From the NCBI GenBank assembly GCA_017553785.1, contig JAFZKD010000017.1, forward strand, positions 1-35,682: a stretch of DNA of 35,682 nucleotides. The letters are read 5' to 3'. The DNA is from Muribaculaceae bacterium. Lineage in GTDB: Bacteria > Bacteroidota > Bacteroidia > Bacteroidales > Muribaculaceae. Under the pieces are notes generated by a model, which had not been told where the DNA came from, ran no database searches, and saw only the letters and a program-made list of their open reading frames with translations. The position numbers were made by a program, and so were the translations under genes. Shown piece by piece: positions 1 to 9,204 of this stretch (its first letter is position 1; every line of letters starts with the position of its first letter).

Positions 1-928
1 TGGGGGTGGATGGAGAGGATGGAGTGGCGGGGGATCCGTAGAGACCGGCATTGGCCTCACCGCCATCGATCAGGCGTTGGGTGAGGGTGCGGAATTCCAA
101 TTCTGAGAAAACTTGCCTTAAAGTGTCCATGTTAACGGCCTCGCGCCGCAACGCGTCGGCATCGAAGGTGACGGGGACATCAGTGATGATCGTAGCCAGC
201 CACTTGGACATGCGAATCTGTTCGGCATTCTCCTCGAGCCGCTGCTTTTGGGCACCCTTAAGTTCGCTGGTGTGTTCCAACAGGTTCTCGATGGATCCGT
301 ATTGCTGGATCAGTTTTTCGGCGGTTTTGGGTCCCACCCCAGGGCAACCGGGGATGTTGTCTGCCGAATCGCCCATGAGTCCCAGAATATCGATTAGCTG
401 TGTAGGACGCTCGATGCCGTATTTGTCATTGACTTCGTCAACACCCATGATCTCGTTCTTGCCAGGGTTAAAGATTTTGATGTTGGGCGTCACCAGTTGG
501 CCGAAATCCTTGTCTCCGGTGACCATATAGGTAAAGAAACCCTGCTGCTCAGCTTGGTGTGAAAGGGTTCCGATGACATCATCGGCTTCAAAGCCCTCGA
601 TTTCAAAGATGGGGATGCGGTAGGCTTGCAGTATCCGTTTGATATATGGGACTGCGACCAAGATGCCCTCGGGGGTCTTCTCGCGGTTCGCTTTGTAGGC
701 CTCGTAATTCTTGTGCCTGAATGTGTTGCCTCCCGGAGGGTCAAAACACACGGCGATGTGTGAGGGCTGTTCACGCTTGAGCAGGTCTTGCAAAGTGTTG
801 ACAAAGCCGAAGACGGCCGATGTATCGATGCCTGTCGATGTGACGCGAGGGCTGCGTATCATCGCATAAAACGCCCTGAAAATGAGCGCATAAGCATCAA
901 GAAGCAGCAGTTTTTTGTTAGGTTCCAT
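1..928 (-). CDS. polA: DNA polymerase I, N-terminal 5'-3' exonuclease part (cut by window edge)
   Basis: The first 309 codons of a minus-strand gene that runs off the left edge. The protein begins MEPNKKLLLLDAYALIFRAF, the usual start of a Pol I 5' nuclease domain. It continues with acidic metal-binding segments (CFDPPGG, EGFEADDVIG, TGDKDFGQL) and the helix-hairpin-helix DNA-binding part (ILGLMGDSADNIPGCPGVGP). This domain removes RNA primers and flaps during replication and repair. The 3'-5' exonuclease and polymerase domains lie outside the window, so full length cannot be confirmed. The ATG at 926-928 is the natural start because the family motif begins within ten residues. A weak -7 box (TATCTTTA, minus strand, 952-959) lies just upstream. 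The gene is divergent from the polyprenyl synthase. Family call is firm. Confidence 0.95.
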   Translation of the reverse strand, partial: MEPNKKLLLLDAYALIFRAFYAMIRSPRVTSTGIDTSAVFGFVNTLQDLLKREQPSHIAVCFDPPGGNTFRHKNYEAYKANREKTPEGILVAVPYIKRILQAYRIPIFEIEGFEADDVIGTLSHQAEQQGFFTYMVTGDKDFGQLVTPNIKIFNPGKNEIMGVDEVNDKYGIERPTQLIDILGLMGDSADNIPGCPGVGPKTAEKLIQQYGSIENLLEHTSELKGAQKQRLEENAEQIRMSKWLATIITDVPVTFDADALRREAVNMDTLRQVFSELEFRTLTQRLIDGGEANAGLYGSPATPSSPSTP

Positions 929-1086
929 AATTCAGTGTTGTTTCCAGGGCATAAAGATAGTGAAAAATTCCTGTTCATGGTTTTGTGTTTTCAGTTTTTT
1001 CAGGCCTTATGAGACATTAAATTCAGGTCTAACAAGAAACGTATAAAATTACTCTTAAAAATGGTGATGCTCTCAGGAATTATTAG

Positions 1087-1094
1087 TAATTTTG
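1087..1094 (+). promoter_or_regulatory. Bacteroidetes -7 box for the polyprenyl synthase gene
   Basis: TAATTTTG fits the Bacteroidetes primary-sigma -7 consensus TAnnTTTG exactly. No good TTTG -33 element is seen 18-21 bases upstream. The box lies only six bases before the ATG at 1101, so transcription would start at or next to the start codon. Confidence 0.5.
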
Positions 1095-1100
1095 CAGACT

Positions 1101-2078
1101 ATGTCAATATCGCTGACACATATCCAGGAACAATTGAGACCTCAGCTTGATGCACTCAATGACATCATTGTTACTACCTTGACGAGTAACAGTGAGCTCA
1201 CTAACAACATAGTGACATCCTATATGAAGTCCAAGGGCAAGATGCTGCGACCCATCATTACCTTGCTGAGCGCCAAATTCTTTGGCGGAATCAATGAGAA
1301 GGCATTGAATGCCGCAGCGGCCTTGGAGATGCTTCACAACGCCTCACTCATCCATGACGATGTCATTGACCAGGCCACCGAGCGTCGAGGTTTTCCAACG
1401 ATTAACAATGTGTGGAGCAATCATGTTGCTGTCCTAGTGGGTGATTTCTTTGTCACTGGAGCCCTGCGTTGTGGTGTGGCCACTGGTGACGGCCGCATTC
1501 TGTCGGCTTTAGCCGACATGGGCCGTGACCTTTCGCTTGGAGAGATCGACCAAGTGGATTTTGCGCGCAAACACAACATCGATGAGGCCACTTATATGGA
1601 AATCATCAGGTCCAAGACCGCGTCTTTGTTTGAGTGCTGTGCTGTGGTTGGAGGTTATGCCAACAATGCCCCGCAAACAGCTATTGACGAGTTGAAGCGA
1701 TTTGCCCGACTGCTGGGTATCTGTTTCCAGATCAAGGATGACACGTTTGATTACTACCATGACCCCATTGTCGGCAAGCCGACAGGGAATGATCTGCGTG
1801 AGGGAAAAGTGACATTGCCGCTGATTTATGCCCTCAACCGTGCTGACATGCCCGAACGCGACAAGATGCTGGAACTGGTCAACCAGGAGACGCTCTCCAG
1901 CGAAGACATTGACAGCCTGATAGAGTATGCTAAGCGCGCGGGAGGAATTGATTATGCCTATGAGACGATGAAACGTCTGCGCGACGAGGCTAACGACGTG
2001 CTCTCGCCCTATTCGCCCGATGAGACAGTTGACCAACTGCGGGAAATCTTTGACTATGTGATTGAGCGCAAGCTTTGA
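1101..2078 (+). CDS. Trans-polyprenyl diphosphate synthase (IspB/octaprenyl type)
   Basis: A 325-residue all-trans prenyltransferase. It condenses isopentenyl diphosphate onto an allylic diphosphate to make the long chain used for menaquinone side chains. Both aspartate-rich Mg2+/diphosphate motifs are present: DDVID at about residues 86-90 and DDTFD at about 213-217. The flanking basic signatures GKMLRP, ERRGFPT and GNDLREGKVTLPL are also present. Length fits the family. I chose ATG at 1101; an in-frame TTG at 1092 would overlap the -7 box. Chain length (C35-C45) cannot be read from sequence with confidence. It is followed after 68 bases by rnhB on the same strand. Confidence 0.93.
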   Translation: MSISLTHIQEQLRPQLDALNDIIVTTLTSNSELTNNIVTSYMKSKGKMLRPIITLLSAKFFGGINEKALNAAAALEMLHNASLIHDDVIDQATERRGFPTINNVWSNHVAVLVGDFFVTGALRCGVATGDGRILSALADMGRDLSLGEIDQVDFARKHNIDEATYMEIIRSKTASLFECCAVVGGYANNAPQTAIDELKRFARLLGICFQIKDDTFDYYHDPIVGKPTGNDLREGKVTLPLIYALNRADMPERDKMLELVNQETLSSEDIDSLIEYAKRAGGIDYAYETMKRLRDEANDVLSPYSPDETVDQLREIFDYVIERKL

Positions 2079-2146
2079 AAGAGATAGGAGATAAAAGATA
2101 ATAGATATTAGATTGTTCTTTTTGGGGGATTCCATTTTTCTGAGAA

Positions 2147-2755
2147 ATGCTGCAACCCTATCTGATAGCAGGACGAGTCGAGGCTGGCTGTGACGAGGCC
2201 GGCCGAGGATGCCTAGCCGGTCCGGTGACAGCGGCAGCGGTGATATTGCCGCCCGATTTCCATAATGAGCTGATCAATGACAGCAAGCAGTTGTCCGAAC
2301 GCCAACGCGAGAAATTGCGCCCCGTCATCGAGCGTGAAGCCATCGCCTGGGCGGTGTCGATGGTCTCACCCAAGGAGATTGACCGTATTAATATCCTGCG
2401 GGCGAGCATCACCGCCATGCATCGGGCATTGGACCAGTTAAGCGTCCGTCCAGAGGGCATTCTGGTTGACGGCAACCGTTTTTTCCCTTATCATGATATC
2501 CCCTACACGACCATCGTCAAGGGCGACGGCAAGATGCTGAGTATCGCTGCGGCATCGATTCTGGCAAAGACTCATCGTGATGAGGTGATGCGACAGCTTG
2601 ACAAGGAATACCCACAGTATGGCTGGGCCAAGAACAAGGGTTATCCCACGCCTGATCATCGTGCCGCCATTGCTCAACATGGTGTAACGGAACACCATAG
2701 GCGAACGTTCCAATTGTTGCCTCAGCCCACACTGTTTGACGGCATGGATTTTTGA
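2147..2755 (+). CDS. rnhB: Ribonuclease HII
   Basis: A 202-residue type 2 RNase H that nicks RNA-DNA hybrids and removes misincorporated ribonucleotides. The signature [13 protein letters not shown] carries catalytic Asp16 and Glu17. The third acidic residue is Asp108 in ILVDGNRF and the fourth is Asp145 in AKTHRDEVM. The loop [14 protein letters not shown] is also typical. Length is normal for bacterial RNase HII. The AT-rich spacer before it carries GATA/TAGAT-type microrepeats. It converges on the S8 peptidase gene, with a shared hairpin terminator between them. Confidence 0.97.
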   Translation: MLQPYLIAGRVEAGCDEAGRGCLAGPVTAAAVILPPDFHNELINDSKQLSERQREKLRPVIEREAIAWAVSMVSPKEIDRINILRASITAMHRALDQLSVRPEGILVDGNRFFPYHDIPYTTIVKGDGKMLSIAAASILAKTHRDEVMRQLDKEYPQYGWAKNKGYPTPDHRAAIAQHGVTEHHRRTFQLLPQPTLFDGMDF

Positions 2756-2776
2756 GCCTTACCTCAATGATGATAA

Positions 2777-2814
2777 AACAAAAGGGCATGCCTAGCAAGG
2801 CGCGCCCTTTTGTT
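2777..2814. terminator. Bidirectional hairpin between rnhB and the S8 peptidase gene
   Basis: Arms AACAAAAGGGC (2777-2787) and GCCCTTTTGTT (2804-2814) pair perfectly, with an inner GCC/GGC pair. A- and T-rich flanks on each side suit termination of the two convergent genes. Confidence 0.8.
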
Positions 2815-2836
2815 ATACAGTCAATAGCACCGTTGT

Positions 2837-5800
2837 CTACTTGATGACTTTGGCTGTTGAAGTTGTGCCGTCGCTGAAGCGGGTCACAATGATGTTGATG
2901 CCATCGAAGGGCTTTTTGGACGTCATGCCAAGGGGATTGATGTAGGTAACATCAACCACATCCTTATCGATGAAGAACGATGTGACATCGGTGGGATCGC
3001 CAGGATCGGCCGAGCCTCCCATTGCGAAGCCACTGCCGCCGTCACGATTGCCACGCAATCCAGCGGTCTGGTCATCGACACGTCTGTAGTACATGCGGCC
3101 GTAGAACTTGACATCCTTGTGCTTGCCATTCTCGATGCAGAAGGTGTAAGCATTGTGGAGGTAAGAACCGTTGGCATCCTGTTCGGTCCAGCTACCAGCT
3201 CCTGCAAAACCGCTCTGGGATCCAGTGCCGCTTACGTTGACCTCATCAATCAACTCCTCGGTCATCTCGCCGACACCTTGTCCAATGACATAAGGCTTGT
3301 ACTGTCTCCACGCACGAACGAGGAAGCATTCATAGGTGTGGCCATTGATGTCGATATCGGGGATGTCACCGTTAACACGTACACCAGCTGTCATATAGGC
3401 GTAGTACATGCCAGTGGTACCGTCATAGTAAGGATCACGGCAGCGGCTGCTGTGGTCATAGATAACCTCGCATCCCATGCCAGAGATCGTGGGATTCTGC
3501 TCCATGCGCGAACCGTAGGTGTTGCCTTGGGTGATACGACCGTTGGCAACAGTGACGGGGACATACCATGTATCCTTGAAGTCGTCAACTGTCTCATTGT
3601 CGACCATCTCTATCCACTTCTCGCTGGCCCCATTGAAGTCAATGACCTCGTACTGAACCCAGTTCTCGTTATGGACATAGGTCGTGAAGTTGTCATAGGC
3701 AATGTCGTGGGTCGCATAGGCGATTGAGCTTTGGTCATTACCAGCTGCCCAGTTGTTTTCACTGCTCTTAGTGGCAGGGTTGTGGAACAGGCGATAGCCG
3801 GTAATGGCTTGGTCGTTTTTGGCGAGCACCTGTACGTGGCCGTTGGTGATGTTCTCCTCGAGCTGGTGATTAGTGTCATCCAACATCTGCTGTACGGTAT
3901 AAGGTCCATAGACGTCAAGGTCGGTCTTGTAAACGGGAACCATCACAGCATTACTGGTCAGGGTGCTGTTGACAGTGATACCATTACCAGTAACCGTCAC
4001 GGTATAAGTCACATCACCGATGGTAATAGTGAACGAACCGCTGTGGGGTCCCTCGTCGGTAGGCGTATAGGTCACTGTCAGGTTGATGCTGTTGTTGGGC
4101 TGAACCAGGTCATTGCCCGTCACGTTGAACACATCGGGCAGATTTGTCAGGTCAAGCGACGGCGTGAAGTCTTGGTTACCCGTGTTGGTGATAGTGACGG
4201 TCTGACTGCTTGTCCTGCCGATGATGGCATCGGTAAAGGTTACCGAGGAAGGACTAACAGTGCCTGCAGTAATGGGAATCACCTCGGCTTCCCATTCAAA
4301 GGTCACCTTGGGCAGGAACTGCTGGCCGCGAGAGGTAGAACCATAGGAATACATTCCAGTGTAGGTGGATTGGGTCTCACCAGCAAAGTAGGTGCGACCA
4401 TATTGACCAGCCTCTGTAACAACTTCAATAAGCAGGTCACCGCCTTCATAGACAAAGTCGTCGGACAAGTTATCAAATACCCATTCGGTAAGACCCGTTT
4501 GAGCCGAACTGGGCATGGTGATTGTCTTCACTGTAGTGAAAGTCGCATTCTTGCGGGTGGCTGTGGATGAATAGCCAGAGGTGCCGCTGGGCATATTGGC
4601 GAGCTTCACGGTCACGGTTCCATTTCCTCGAGAGGCTTGGTAGTAGAAGTTGATGCCTGAGTAACTGCCGCTAGTTGTCGGGTAGAACGTGATCTTCTTG
4701 ATAGTCTTGCCGTTCATGCCCGAATTGTTGAACTTGGCGGCAGGGTACAGCATCTGGTTCACCTGTGCTTGCTCATAGTAATAACCGTAAACGGGCAGGT
4801 ACTGGTTGACTCCCGATTCATCACATACGGTGACATCGGCCTTAATTTGGGCTGTGCCACTAATGGTCACGGGATCTGCATCCGTACTTGTCAGGGTAAT
4901 CGTGGCGGTGTGGTAACCAGTATAAGTGGGGTTGTACGTGATGACTAGGTTGCCTCCGCTACCCAGATTAGTTGTGCTGATACTGTAAACGCCGTACTGA
5001 TCATTCAGCGTTGCGATGATGTCATCAGTAAGCATCAAACCAGAGACATTAACCGTTTGGGTATAACTGTTGCCAGGTTCGCCTTCAAAGGTGACGTTGG
5101 TAGGACTTGCAATGATGTGGGGACCTCCATGCTCAGCAAGGATATACTCAATACCTGCCAAGGCATTGATCTTACCGTTCCCAAAGTGGGTGGCATTGGC
5201 ACCACTGGTAACCCAGGAGTCCTTGATGGCTGTTTGGGCCATGATGTCCTTTACCTCACTGTTGGTGAGTGTCTTGCCGCATTCGGTAGCCGCCTGCAGC
5301 CACAGAGCTACGATACCAGCCGCCGCAGGCGTTGCCATTGACGTGCCCTGTGCCGTACCGTAAGGATAGTTTGCGTTATTGACTAGCGGGTCAGAGCTGC
5401 GGCCAGTGCGATTATGGTTATATGCTGAGATAATCACTTCACCAGGAGCGGTAATCCAGGGATGCATTGTTCCAGCAGGACAAGCGCTGGCAGTGGCGTA
5501 GCCCGAGAACGGACTGATGTCGCCTATTGAGGCGCTAGAATAACCATCACGGGTTTTGTATGAGCCGACAGAGATCACTTCGGGCATGACGGCATGGTCG
5601 CTCACACTGACGTCATCGCTTCCCAATACCCAATTGTGACCACTGGTAGTTAAGTAGTTGGTGTAATAACAGTAGGCACCGCCCCACATATCGACGTAAC
5701 TGCTACCGCTGGTAGGATAAACTTCAACCGCAAGAGTATAATTGCTGGTGTAATAACTGCTTGATCCAGAAACGCTTTGTGATTTACATCCGTTGGCATA

Positions 5801-7207
5801 TAAACGGAATTGTCTTTTACCGGTATTAGAGTTGGTTGCCCAGTAAGCAGTAAAAGTACCATTATAGTAACTGCTCAAGCCACTCACAGTCGTGGAATTG
5901 CCGCTGGACGGGGGGGTGAGTGTCACAGTCGTGATAATGGCTCCTGTGCTGGTATTCAACACATAGATTTTACAAGCCAAAGATACGTTTGGAGTGCGAG
6001 CCCATGCATCTACAACGTTGCCATAGTAATAGTAACCACAGTCTCTGTCGCTGTAATAATTGCATCTCACGATGGCACCCAACGGATTGCTGCTGCTCGC
6101 CGTACCCGAGGCATACAGACCACCACCCTCACTGGCAACAGCATTGCCGGCACGGTTGGCTGATGCGAACAGGCAGATCCTGTTGGGGTGGCTGTCACCA
6201 AATAATTGTTTCACCACCACCTCGGCACCACCGCCATACTGACCGTCACGGGGGCCGTAGCCGTTACTCCAGCTGTTGCTTACCACAAGGGGCTTGCCAA
6301 CTGCGTCGGCATAGTCGCACATTTTTTGGAAGGCGTTGGATGTGTATGTGCTGATCAGGCCATTCACACCTGCCAGAAACAGATCTGCTCCAGGAGCCAT
6401 ACCTCCGTATGTGGCATTGGCATGATCGTCAGTCACCGTGACATCGGTGCCATTAATAATCACGCTCGAGCCACCGGCGATTGAACTGGTGTGGGTACCG
6501 TGGTCTGAGGTTGTGACGCCATCATTTGGCATCGACCCCGAACCGGTCCAGTCGGTTTCAGTGGAGCCATTGTAGGCATAGGCCCTTTTAATGCGGTTAT
6601 TGCCGTTTTTATCCTTAAAGGCAATGTGGTCGAAATCGATACCACTATCAATGATACCGAGGATTACGCCACTGCCGTCATATATGTGTTGCAGTCCGGC
6701 AATGGTGGCATCCTGCGAGAGTGTGAGCACATCATCGACATTGGTCGCCTGACGGGCTAAATCAGTTTCTACTTCCATCGTTTCTCCCACTTCAATGTTG
6801 ATGACGCCCTCGAGGGCTGCGACTTTTTCAATCATGTTAATGGGGATGTTGGCCGTGAGTAAGCCTTCGTCAAATCGACACTGGATGAGCACACCCAGAT
6901 TCTCTAGTTCGATGATGTCATTTTCATTAGTCACTCTCACAAATGCTGAGATATAGACTTCTCCGTCAATTGTGTCAGGTGTGGCAATGGGGCGTTGTGG
7001 TATACGATTTGGTTTTAATTTATCACCACCCCTAAGATCCTGTTTGGGCACATCAAAACTGATCTTGCCTGCCATCTCGTCAAGGAACATCTGTGTTGAG
7101 ATCGACATTTTCTCGATGTTGGCTATTTCTTGTGCTAGCACTGTTATACCAATGGTCAAGAAACCGAGCAGTAGCGCAAAGCGTAATTTGTTCATTATCG
7201 TTTTCAT
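2837..7207 (-). CDS. Secreted S8 (subtilisin-like) serine protease with Ig-like domains and C-terminal sorting tag
   Basis: A 1456-residue exported protease. A Sec signal peptide (about residues 1-25, ending VLAQ) is followed by a propeptide-like region. The catalytic triad is visible: Asp187 in IIDSGIDF, His236 in HGTHT and Ser623 in GTSMATPAAAG, with oxyanion Asn351 in FASANRAG. About 180 residues (roughly 360-540) of Tyr/Ser/Gly-rich beta sequence interrupt the catalytic domain. Two Ig-like domains follow (about 700-790 and 970-1070; the second resembles choice-of-anchor/ASPM-SPD2-Hydin repeats). The last 38 residues hold PFDGINIIVTRFSDG, a tag shared with two other proteins here. Met5 is an alternative start. 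It lies 15 bases downstream of the 522-residue secreted protein, so the two are probably co-transcribed. Substrate unknown. Confidence 0.9.
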   Translation of the reverse strand: MKTIMNKLRFALLLGFLTIGITVLAQEIANIEKMSISTQMFLDEMAGKISFDVPKQDLRGGDKLKPNRIPQRPIATPDTIDGEVYISAFVRVTNENDIIELENLGVLIQCRFDEGLLTANIPINMIEKVAALEGVINIEVGETMEVETDLARQATNVDDVLTLSQDATIAGLQHIYDGSGVILGIIDSGIDFDHIAFKDKNGNNRIKRAYAYNGSTETDWTGSGSMPNDGVTTSDHGTHTSSIAGGSSVIINGTDVTVTDDHANATYGGMAPGADLFLAGVNGLISTYTSNAFQKMCDYADAVGKPLVVSNSWSNGYGPRDGQYGGGAEVVVKQLFGDSHPNRICLFASANRAGNAVASEGGGLYASGTASSSNPLGAIVRCNYYSDRDCGYYYYGNVVDAWARTPNVSLACKIYVLNTSTGAIITTVTLTPPSSGNSTTVSGLSSYYNGTFTAYWATNSNTGKRQFRLYANGCKSQSVSGSSSYYTSNYTLAVEVYPTSGSSYVDMWGGAYCYYTNYLTTSGHNWVLGSDDVSVSDHAVMPEVISVGSYKTRDGYSSASIGDISPFSGYATASACPAGTMHPWITAPGEVIISAYNHNRTGRSSDPLVNNANYPYGTAQGTSMATPAAAGIVALWLQAATECGKTLTNSEVKDIMAQTAIKDSWVTSGANATHFGNGKINALAGIEYILAEHGGPHIIASPTNVTFEGEPGNSYTQTVNVSGLMLTDDIIATLNDQYGVYSISTTNLGSGGNLVITYNPTYTGYHTATITLTSTDADPVTISGTAQIKADVTVCDESGVNQYLPVYGYYYEQAQVNQMLYPAAKFNNSGMNGKTIKKITFYPTTSGSYSGINFYYQASRGNGTVTVKLANMPSGTSGYSSTATRKNATFTTVKTITMPSSAQTGLTEWVFDNLSDDFVYEGGDLLIEVVTEAGQYGRTYFAGETQSTYTGMYSYGSTSRGQQFLPKVTFEWEAEVIPITAGTVSPSSVTFTDAIIGRTSSQTVTITNTGNQDFTPSLDLTNLPDVFNVTGNDLVQPNNSINLTVTYTPTDEGPHSGSFTITIGDVTYTVTVTGNGITVNSTLTSNAVMVPVYKTDLDVYGPYTVQQMLDDTNHQLEENITNGHVQVLAKNDQAITGYRLFHNPATKSSENNWAAGNDQSSIAYATHDIAYDNFTTYVHNENWVQYEVIDFNGASEKWIEMVDNETVDDFKDTWYVPVTVANGRITQGNTYGSRMEQNPTISGMGCEVIYDHSSRCRDPYYDGTTGMYYAYMTAGVRVNGDIPDIDINGHTYECFLVRAWRQYKPYVIGQGVGEMTEELIDEVNVSGTGSQSGFAGAGSWTEQDANGSYLHNAYTFCIENGKHKDVKFYGRMYYRRVDDQTAGLRGNRDGGSGFAMGGSADPGDPTDVTSFFIDKDVVDVTYINPLGMTSKKPFDGINIIVTRFSDGTTSTAKVIK

Positions 7208-7222
7208 ATCGGGAAATATGTT

Positions 7223-8791
7223 TTAGTCGTTAATTGTAATCCTTATGTGTTGCGCATTCTTGCTCTCGTTCATAGGCTTAGAATTCGAGCCACCATTTCC
7301 TATAGTCGCTTGCCAGTTGTTTCCGAATCCGTGTTCAACTGATGCGCTTGATGCCGTCCCGTCCCCGCTGGAAATCACGATGCGTGTGATGTCGCTTGAA
7401 TAGTTGTTCGTAAAGTCATTCAATGCGTTACCTTTGAACTCTATGGCTCCATTAGCCGTGACAGGGACAATCCAACTGAATGTTTCGCCAGGAGTGAATT
7501 CATGAAGCACATTGTTGACATATATCGCCCCTGCGCCGTCATCACCCGTACTTGTGGTGATGGTTACGGTGACACTGTTCCCCATGAACGTCTCAGGCAT
7601 GAGGTACAATATTGAGCCATAGTATACAATATATGCGCAAGTGCCTGCGCTTGGTGTGTAAATATTCGTGCCAAGGAATTCCCAATTGTTGGGACCTACG
7701 TATGCCGCGGTTGAAATATCGGTAGAGGTGGCCGCTGCGAAGTCGGCACTCGCATAGAAGTCCAAACCAGTTGCACCATTATTAGGCAATATCACATTAG
7801 CATCAAACGAAGTTGAGTAGTTGTAGTATGCCGAATGGTTGTTTTGGTCGGTTTCGGCATAAAAGACGTCGCTCAGTGTGCCCAAATCGTATAGATTGAT
7901 GGTGTCGTTCACACTATAGGTTGTTGTTGAAACGCCTGAAAGGGCCGTTTCTACTCCCCAGTCATCACCTTGCCAGTAGCTAATGGAAGGATTAACAGTT
8001 GCCGTGGGAATGAGCGAACTGGGAATAGCGGCGAATGCGATGAGCGCAATGTCGGGGGACTGAGCCAGATAGTAGGAACTACCGCTTTGCTCACCACCAT
8101 AAATATTAATGACATCGCCACTGTTGACTCCTGTGAAGGTGCGAAGCACATATGCTCCACCAGCTGACACTTGCGAAGTGACATACCAGCCTCCAGAGTT
8201 ATAGTTGTATCCAAAATAACCTCCTCGGACATTAGAACCAACATAAACAATCAATTGGATGACGGCATTGGTATAACCATCGGGTACGGTGAAAGTCAAT
8301 CCACTGGAAGATGTGATCGTGCCGTATCCACTTGTCTGCCAAACAAGACCAGAACCGTCAGTGCTCCAATTATCGGGGAGGTAGTCGTTGGTAAGGGTAA
8401 GATTGCTTGACGGTGCAGAACTGCCGTCGCCATAGAAGTTGATGATGCCGATATATTCCATGTCTGGGTAATTGACTTCGGCATTGAGGTTGATGCGGGC
8501 GAACGTGTTGTCCACGCCTTGGTCGTCCACACGGTGGAGAACAATGTGATTGTCTCCGTCGTTGAGCATACCGGCACTGAGTTTGTTCTCGCTGTCAGGT
8601 TGGCTGAGCCTGAGCAGGTTCTCGTAGTTGTTTCGCTCATTCACGGTGGTATAGGTGCTCTTGTTATCCACCAGGGTAAGCTTAATTCGCTCGGCAGGTG
8701 TCACCCCAGGTGATACCTGCGCATGAGCAGTCGTCCACCCTGTCATCAGCACGAGAGCGAACAACAATAGATGATAGGAAAATCGAGTCAT
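7223..8791 (-). CDS. Secreted beta-rich protein of unknown function
   Basis: A 522-residue protein I do not recognise. I start it at the ATG at 8789-8791, where a clean signal peptide begins (MTRFSYHLLLFALVLM, ending AHAQ). The upstream in-frame extension is Lys/Asn-rich and unlikely to be translated. The mature part is rich in Ser, Thr, Tyr, Asn and Gly, with alternating beta-type patterns and no catalytic motif. An EYIGIINFYG segment and a late VNNVLHEFTPGETFSW segment look like beta-sandwich strands. It lacks both the PFDG-type tag and the dockerin-like pair of its neighbours. It sits 15 bases upstream of the S8 protease gene on the same strand and is probably the first gene of that operon. 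It may be a partner or substrate of the protease; this is inference. Confidence 0.7.
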   Translation of the reverse strand: MTRFSYHLLLFALVLMTGWTTAHAQVSPGVTPAERIKLTLVDNKSTYTTVNERNNYENLLRLSQPDSENKLSAGMLNDGDNHIVLHRVDDQGVDNTFARINLNAEVNYPDMEYIGIINFYGDGSSAPSSNLTLTNDYLPDNWSTDGSGLVWQTSGYGTITSSSGLTFTVPDGYTNAVIQLIVYVGSNVRGGYFGYNYNSGGWYVTSQVSAGGAYVLRTFTGVNSGDVINIYGGEQSGSSYYLAQSPDIALIAFAAIPSSLIPTATVNPSISYWQGDDWGVETALSGVSTTTYSVNDTINLYDLGTLSDVFYAETDQNNHSAYYNYSTSFDANVILPNNGATGLDFYASADFAAATSTDISTAAYVGPNNWEFLGTNIYTPSAGTCAYIVYYGSILYLMPETFMGNSVTVTITTSTGDDGAGAIYVNNVLHEFTPGETFSWIVPVTANGAIEFKGNALNDFTNNYSSDITRIVISSGDGTASSASVEHGFGNNWQATIGNGGSNSKPMNESKNAQHIRITIND

Positions 8792-8960
8792 AACTATTGT
8801 TAGTGGTTGATTAAAATTTTTATTTTTTTCTTTTTTGATTATATTGGTTTTCAATATGCTGTCAAAAATTGATGGCAATGTTAATATGTGATTGAAGTGT
8901 CATGAAACAACAATAAATAAAAATTTTGGAAAAAATTATTTACGTTATTCCAATAAGTTG

Positions 8961-8968
8961 CAAAAATA
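8961..8968 (-). promoter_or_regulatory. Candidate -7 box for the 522-residue protein/S8 protease operon
   Basis: Read on the minus strand this is TATTTTTG, matching TAnnTTTG. It lies in a very AT-rich stretch and would give a leader of about 165 bases. The -33 element is weak, and AT richness lowers specificity. Confidence 0.35.
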
Positions 8969-9141
8969 ATGCTTTTTTTTAAAATAATGTGAAAATTTCA
9001 ATAAAAATTTAGCATTTTGCTTGGATTGTCATGGATTTGCATTAAAGTGTTAATGGCTTTCGGTCTTAGGTTATTATTTGTTTACAGCTTGCCGATGTGA
9101 GTCGGACACTGTGACTATCGAATGAGGCTGGCAATAAAGAC

Positions 9142-9174
9142 AAAAAAAGAATGCTCCCTATCAATGGGGAGCAT
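9142..9174 (-). terminator. Rho-independent terminator of the dockerin protein gene
   Basis: Arms ATGCTCCC (9151-9158) and GGGAGCAT (9167-9174) flank an 8-base loop. On the minus strand the stem is followed by seven U (9142-9148). It lies just after the stop codon of the 843-residue protein gene. The rest of the 8792-9204 gap is AT-rich leader with no gene seen. Confidence 0.85.
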
Positions 9175-9204
9175 CCTTTTTATAGTTGGAGTTAATTCAA
9201 AGAA

